Source of the DNA: a cyanobacterium PCC 7702
GTDB lineage: Bacteria > Cyanobacteriota > Cyanobacteriia > Cyanobacteriales > Nostocaceae
DNA: 63,099 nucleotides
Reading direction: 5' to 3'
Assembly: GCA_000332255.1 (NCBI GenBank)
Contig: KB235926.1
Coordinates: forward strand, 1,494,334 to 1,557,432
Shown: positions 58,969 through 63,099 of the stretch, piece after piece
Layout of the letters: each line of letters starts with the position of its first letter
How positions within the stretch are numbered: position 1 is the first letter of the stretch
Notes under the pieces: model-generated
Databases searched by the model: none
The model's input: the letters and a program-made list of their open reading frames with translations, nothing else
What the model was told of the DNA's origin: nothing
Program-made: the position numbers and the translations under genes

Positions 58969-59243
58969 ACATAATTACCCTTTGTTAGCTTGCCACAAGC
59001 TGAGCGCTAGTTTTTATTGCTATTGAAATCACTTTTTCTCACTCTAGTGTAACTTCCACAAAAACTCATTCCCAAGTTTTGTCTTTGCGATTCTGGGTTG
59101 GGAAAGATCAACTGCAAAAACAATTATCATTCATCTAAAGTATTAATATTTTATAATATACATAGTCATAACGATTTTGATTTGTATCTCTCCTGGTTAG
59201 GAGAGTGTAACTAACTACCTTTTTGAGAAGAGTCGATTTTGTC

Positions 59244-59789
59244 ATGGTCAAAATAGTTGGGATCGGCGGTAGTTTAAGACCTAGCTCCTACAGTCGGATG
59301 GCTTTGCACGCAGCAGCACGACGGATAGAAGCTTTAGGTGCGGAAGTGGAAATTCTCGATTTGCAAAAGATGCGATTACCGTTTTGCAATGGAGAGAAAA
59401 ATTACCCTGATTACCCGGACGTGCAGCGGTTACAGGAAACCATCACCAGTGCTGATGGGCTGGTTTTAGCAACACCAGAGTACCACGGCAGCGTCAGCGG
59501 TGTTTTGAAAAATGCTTTGGACTTGATGAGTTTTGAGCAGTTATCTGATAAAGTTGTGGGGCTGATTAGCGTCTTGGGAGGACAGTCTAACAGTAACGCC
59601 CTTAATGATTTGCGAGTAATTATGCGATGGGTACACGCTTGGGTAATTCCGGAACAAATTGCGATCGGACAAGCATGGAAAGCTTTTGACTCTGAGGGCA
59701 AGTTGTTAGATGAAAATCTTTCGCAAAGATTCGATAAATTTGCTCAGAGTTTAGTCGAAAATACCCGCAAGTTGCGAGGCGTGAATTAA
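59244..59789 (+). CDS. NADPH-dependent FMN reductase family protein
   Basis: A 181-residue flavodoxin-fold protein (PF03358). FMN-binding segments are VGIGGSLRPSSYSRMALHAA near the N-terminus and ATPEYHGSVSGVLKNALDLM in the middle. Relatives include NAD(P)H:quinone or chromate reductases. The ATG at 59244 begins MVKIVGIGGS; seven more codons upstream are possible. It converges with the ferrochelatase-like gene. Confidence 0.86.
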   Translation: MVKIVGIGGSLRPSSYSRMALHAAARRIEALGAEVEILDLQKMRLPFCNGEKNYPDYPDVQRLQETITSADGLVLATPEYHGSVSGVLKNALDLMSFEQLSDKVVGLISVLGGQSNSNALNDLRVIMRWVHAWVIPEQIAIGQAWKAFDSEGKLLDENLSQRFDKFAQSLVENTRKLRGVN

Positions 59790-59841
59790 GGAACAGGAGA
59801 TAATAAGGAGAAACCTTATTTCTCCACTTTTCCCGTTTTTG

Positions 59842-60957
59842 TTAATGATGGTGATGGTGGTTTTTTACTGCTAGCTGGGGATTAACTATCATTGGTTGCT
59901 CGTTTAACAATGCTTCGATGTGGGGATCGGCCCATTGAGCTGCCATGGTCAAGAATTCTGGATGATCGTTAACGCAAGGCATTTGCACGTAGTTAATGTG
60001 GGGATGCTTTTTCTCGAGAGCATGAATAATGTGATGCACGTCCAGTAGAGTTTCGTGGTTTTCCGTGGCAAAACCGATGGGCATAAACATAACAACTTTA
60101 GCGCCCAATTGGATGAGGTTTTTTGCTGCTTGTTCCACATTGGGTTGCGTCCATGCAATCAAAGGCGTGTCGTGGTTTAGCCAACCTACGGAAATAAGGG
60201 GATAGCGATTGATTAATCGATCGCGGACCAATTCATAGAGTGCTTGACTTTCGGTAATCCCGGAGGTAAATCCTTTAGCTTTGTGGGGACAACCGTGATT
60301 CATTAATACAATACCAATTTCTCCTGGTAGGTAAGCTGCAGCTAAGTGATTGGCAATTTTCTCTTCTACTAAGCGAACGATTAAATTGATGTAGGCTGGT
60401 TCGTTGTAAAAAGACGGGATGTAGCGCAGTCCTTGTAACCAGTGTTTGTTTCCTTCGCTCAACTCCGATAAAGCTTTGTTAACTTGTTCGATCGCTATAC
60501 CGCTAGTAAAAATAGAATCAACAACCAAAAGCGGGTAAATCAGGAGTTTGTTGAAGCCTTGGTTTTTAATTTCTGCTAGTACTTGTTTGGGGAGAAAGGG
60601 AGCGCAAAAGTTAAAAGCTTTGAATACTTGAACGCGATCGCCCCAGATTTGTTGCAATTTTTTTTCAATGCCTTCTCGTTGTTTTTCAAAAATAGCATTG
60701 TGCGGAGAAATAAAATCATGATGCTGGTGTCCCCACTCGTGGCGGTCGAATAAAGCCAAAATTCTGGCCAAAGGAGGATAAATCCAATTGGGTACTGGTG
60801 CAAATTTAGCTGTAAGCAAGTTTAATGCTTGTTCGTTGTAGTTAGCAAAATCTTCGTAGCTTTCGACTTCACCGTAGCCCATTAGTAACACGGCTACTTT
60901 TTGTGAGTTTGGTAAATGTTCGCTGGCGTTCTCTAGCTTTTCTGGCGTGGTAACCAC
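59842..60957 (-). CDS. Ferrochelatase-like (class II chelatase) protein with a C-terminal His5 tail
   Basis: A 371-residue protein of the HemH family (PF00762), seen in VAVLLMGYGEVESYEDFANY, KAFNFCAPFLPKQVLAE and LMNHGCPHKAKGF. It differs from the true cyanobacterial HemH, lacking the NLGGP start and the C-terminal chlorophyll-binding-like helix. It ends NPQLAVKNHHHHH, a natural histidine tail that may bind or store metal. The GTG at 60957 is chosen because GAGGAAG sits 5-8 nt upstream; the longer frame adds a hydrophobic 36-residue segment. Metal and tetrapyrrole are unknown. Confidence 0.75.
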   Translation of the reverse strand: MVTTPEKLENASEHLPNSQKVAVLLMGYGEVESYEDFANYNEQALNLLTAKFAPVPNWIYPPLARILALFDRHEWGHQHHDFISPHNAIFEKQREGIEKKLQQIWGDRVQVFKAFNFCAPFLPKQVLAEIKNQGFNKLLIYPLLVVDSIFTSGIAIEQVNKALSELSEGNKHWLQGLRYIPSFYNEPAYINLIVRLVEEKIANHLAAAYLPGEIGIVLMNHGCPHKAKGFTSGITESQALYELVRDRLINRYPLISVGWLNHDTPLIAWTQPNVEQAAKNLIQLGAKVVMFMPIGFATENHETLLDVHHIIHALEKKHPHINYVQMPCVNDHPEFLTMAAQWADPHIEALLNEQPMIVNPQLAVKNHHHHH

Positions 60958-61081
60958 AATTTCTTCCTCAATACAAAAAGTTATTTCGATGACTAATAAA
61001 TATCCTATCCCCCAGGATAGGATAAACCAAAATATAATTGCGGAGTTTAAAAAAATTACATCCAAGCCCGGGGATGAGATT

Positions 61082-62629
61082 TTAAGATAACCTTGTTAGT
61101 AATTTCAAAAAGCGTTTGGTTTTTGGCGTTAGTAGCGTCCGTCGGTAAACATCAGCAGCTTTTTTAATCGCTTCTGCTTGGGTAGGATAGGGATGGATAA
61201 CGCTACTAAGCTTGTTCAAGCCAATTTTATTCACCATGGCCGTGGTGATTTGCGAAATCATCTCACCTGCATGACGAGCAACTACAGTCGCACCTAAAAT
61301 TTCATCCGTTCCTTTTTTATAGAGAATCTTTACAAAACCTTCTTCTTCGCCGTCAGCGATCGCTCGGTCGACGCTGCTAAAAGGAATTTTAATTGTATTT
61401 ACCTTCATTCCTTTTTCTTGTACTTGACGCTCAGACATTCCCACACGAGCAATTTCTGGATCGGTATACGTAACCCAAGGAATTACTAAATTGCTCAGCT
61501 TGTAACGTCCCCAACCAAAAGGAGAAAGCAGTGCATTTTTAATGACTATACGCGCTGCTGCATCAGCAGCATGGGTAAACTTCCAATCCATGCAAACATC
61601 ACCAGCAGCAAAAATATTGGGGTTTGTGGTTTGCAAATAATCGTTTACCTTCACACCCTTGCTACAGTCATACTCTACGTCTGCACTCTCTAAATTCAAA
61701 CCCTCTACATTTGGTAGTCGTCCCGCAGCAGCTAAAATTTCATCCACCGTTACCCAATCTTCTTTGCCATTGCAGCTAAAATAAATAGTCTTGCCGTCCC
61801 TTGTTTTTTCCACTCGCTGTACCTGACAATCGAGTAAAAGACGAATTTTTTCTTTCAAAAAGAAATTTTGGACAATTTCAGCAGCATCAGCATCTTCTTT
61901 ATTGAGAATTTGAGAATGGCGATGGAAAAGTACCACTTCACAACCCAAACGCCGGAAAGCTTGTGCTAACTCACAACCAACAGGTCCTGCACCGAGTACT
62001 GCTAAACGTGGCGGACGCTGGATGAGGGAAAAAACTGTCTGGTTTGTTAGGTAACCCGCTTGTTCAATTCCAGGTATAGAAGGGCGTGCAGCTGTTGCAC
62101 CGGTTGTAATCGCCGCTTTTTGAAACTGGAGGATGCGATCGCCAACTTCCACAGTATTGCTGTTAACAAATTTAGCGCTACCCAAAAAAACATCTATACC
62201 CAACTTTTGCAAGCGTTCTGCCGAATCTTGATAGCTAATGCTAGCTCGAATTTGCCGCATTCTTTGCATAACGGCGGGAAAATCTACATCAACGTACTGA
62301 GGAGCGTTAATTCCAAAGTTTCTTGCCCTCCAAATTTCACCTACCACACGCGCCGATCGAATTATAGTCTTTGACGGCACGCAACCAAAATTCAAGCAAT
62401 CTCCACCCAACAGATGCTTTTCTACGAGCGCTACCTTTAAGCCCAAATCCAAACCCGCAGCACCTGCAGCTACTACTAATCCTGCAGTACCAGCACCAAT
62501 TACCAACAAGTCATAGCAGTCCGCAGGTTGAGGATTAACCCAGTCTGGTGGGTGTACGCGGGAAACCAATTTTTGGTTATACTCATCCACGGGACGGACG
62601 ATCGCTCTTTGAAATTCAAAATTCGACAT
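61082..62629 (-). CDS. Mercuric-reductase-like FAD-dependent disulfide oxidoreductase
   Basis: A 515-residue flavoprotein of the pyridine nucleotide-disulfide family. The FAD-binding motif is LLVIGAGTAGLVVAAGA near residue 42, the redox cysteines are in GGDCLNFGCVPSKTIIRS, the NAD(P) motif is LAVLGAGPVGCELAQAFRR, and the dimerisation domain ends ATVVARHAGEMISQ. It lacks the N-terminal metal-binding and the C-terminal vicinal cysteines of true MerA, so mercury reduction is unproven. The TVP38 gene just upstream on the same strand is a common companion of this type. Confidence 0.88.
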   Translation of the reverse strand: MSNFEFQRAIVRPVDEYNQKLVSRVHPPDWVNPQPADCYDLLVIGAGTAGLVVAAGAAGLDLGLKVALVEKHLLGGDCLNFGCVPSKTIIRSARVVGEIWRARNFGINAPQYVDVDFPAVMQRMRQIRASISYQDSAERLQKLGIDVFLGSAKFVNSNTVEVGDRILQFQKAAITTGATAARPSIPGIEQAGYLTNQTVFSLIQRPPRLAVLGAGPVGCELAQAFRRLGCEVVLFHRHSQILNKEDADAAEIVQNFFLKEKIRLLLDCQVQRVEKTRDGKTIYFSCNGKEDWVTVDEILAAAGRLPNVEGLNLESADVEYDCSKGVKVNDYLQTTNPNIFAAGDVCMDWKFTHAADAAARIVIKNALLSPFGWGRYKLSNLVIPWVTYTDPEIARVGMSERQVQEKGMKVNTIKIPFSSVDRAIADGEEEGFVKILYKKGTDEILGATVVARHAGEMISQITTAMVNKIGLNKLSSVIHPYPTQAEAIKKAADVYRRTLLTPKTKRFLKLLTRLS

Positions 62630-62647
62630 TGGTCGCTCCCTGGTTTT

Positions 62648-62671
62648 TAGTAGGTAGATAGTAGGTAGTAG
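62648..62671. repeat. Short heptad repeat TAGTAGG
   Basis: Units TAGTAGG, TAGATAG, TAGGTAG and a partial TAG, in the gap between two cotranscribed genes. The same repeat family is seen near nifB and hesA. Confidence 0.55.
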
Positions 62672-62677
62672 TCTCCA

Positions 62678-63099
62678 CTAACCATTCACCTCTTGTTCTA
62701 AAGCCTTGCGAGCAATACGAGTCACAAAAATGCTGACAGCAACAGTTGCTACGAAACCAATTATCCGAATTGCCCATAGAATGGTAGAATTTACAGATTG
62801 GGTATCTGTGCCGATGGCGGCAAGATTGCCAGCAAGGGAACCAATATAAACATACACGATAGTTCCGGGAATCATGCCTGCACAACCAAGCAAGTAGTCT
62901 GGAAGAGAAACGCTTGTAATTCCGTAGGCATAGTTTAATAGATTGAAAGGAAATACAGGCGACAAGCGTGTCAAAAAAACTATTTTTAGTCCTTCTCTGC
63001 CAACAGCGCGATCTATAGCCGCAAATTCTTTGTTATCTGCGATTTTCTTGACAACCCATTTTCGTGCCAAATAACGTCCAATAATAAAAGCAGCCGTAG
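62678..63099 (-). CDS. TVP38/TMEM64 (SNARE-associated) family membrane protein, partial
   Basis: The C-terminal part of a DedA-like membrane protein cut by the window edge; the frame is open to position 63099. The family core is LKIVFLTRLSPVFPFNLLNY and AYGITSVSLPDYLLGCAGMI, followed by two membrane segments. It lies 48 nt upstream of the mercuric-reductase-like gene on the same strand, and the two are often fused or paired. The role is unknown. Confidence 0.85.
   Translation of the reverse strand, partial: TAAFIIGRYLARKWVVKKIADNKEFAAIDRAVGREGLKIVFLTRLSPVFPFNLLNYAYGITSVSLPDYLLGCAGMIPGTIVYVYIGSLAGNLAAIGTDTQSVNSTILWAIRIIGFVATVAVSIFVTRIARKALEQEVNG

Overview
The window is chromosomal DNA from a nitrogen-fixing, oxygenic cyanobacterium, most likely a heterocyst-forming filamentous one (Nostocales in the broad sense). 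The evidence is psbB/psbT of photosystem II, frequent HIP1 octamers (GCGATCGC), seven-base tandem repeats typical of this group, and a complete molybdenum nif cluster that includes the heterocyst-type ferredoxin gene fdxH. I cannot name the genus from the sequence alone.

1-17.4 kb is the nif region, all on the minus strand. Reading from right to left the order is nifB, fdxN, nifS, nifU, nifH, nifD, nifK, a Mo-nitrogenase C-terminal-domain gene, nifE, nifN, nifX, a DUF269 gene, a DUF683 gene, nifW, hesA, hesB, fdxH. It covers FeMo-cofactor synthesis (NifB, NifEN, NifX), Fe-S assembly (NifS, NifU, HesB), the nitrogenase components (NifHDK), accessory factors (NifW, HesA) and electron donors (FdxN, FdxH). 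nifD and fdxN are uninterrupted, unlike in Anabaena PCC 7120. A 1.17-kb non-coding stretch upstream of nifB carries three copies of TTTGTACTCAAA and one NtcA-like site. A 42-bp palindromic element occurs four times within 4.3 kb: just after nifD, inside nifU, inside nifS, and at the 3' end of nifS. The three coding copies are translated in three different reading frames. A decayed ctaB fragment lies at the left edge.

17.4-31 kb is housekeeping and accessory sequence: a PerM-type membrane protein, a nucleoside hydrolase, a DUF4126 protein, purB, a YihY protein, cutA, cysE divergent from an Rrf2-type regulator, an XPB-type helicase with a Bax1-type (DUF790) nuclease partner, and a peptide/nickel-type ABC permease with its binding lipoprotein.

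31-47 kb holds psbB-psbT, a catalytic/non-catalytic pair of M16 peptidases divergent from a TetR regulator, a transketolase divergent from a DeoR regulator, a degraded IS605-type TnpB gene in a gene-poor AT-rich stretch, and a translation/RNA block (ffh, rpsP, KH-domain gene, rpsU, phoH).

47-63 kb holds a small secreted DUF6006-like protein, a DUF62-like protein, an HtrA protease, a DUF937-like protein, a sensor histidine kinase split by one in-frame stop codon, a membrane GTPase, miaB, a family 2 glycosyltransferase, ftsH, an FMN reductase, a ferrochelatase-like protein with a natural five-histidine tail, a mercuric-reductase-like flavoprotein and a TVP38-family gene cut by the window edge.

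The most interesting items are the palindromic element inserted in frame in nif genes, the heptad-repeat hairpin between nifB and fdxN, the repeated motif upstream of nifB, the XPB-Bax1 pair and the split kinase.
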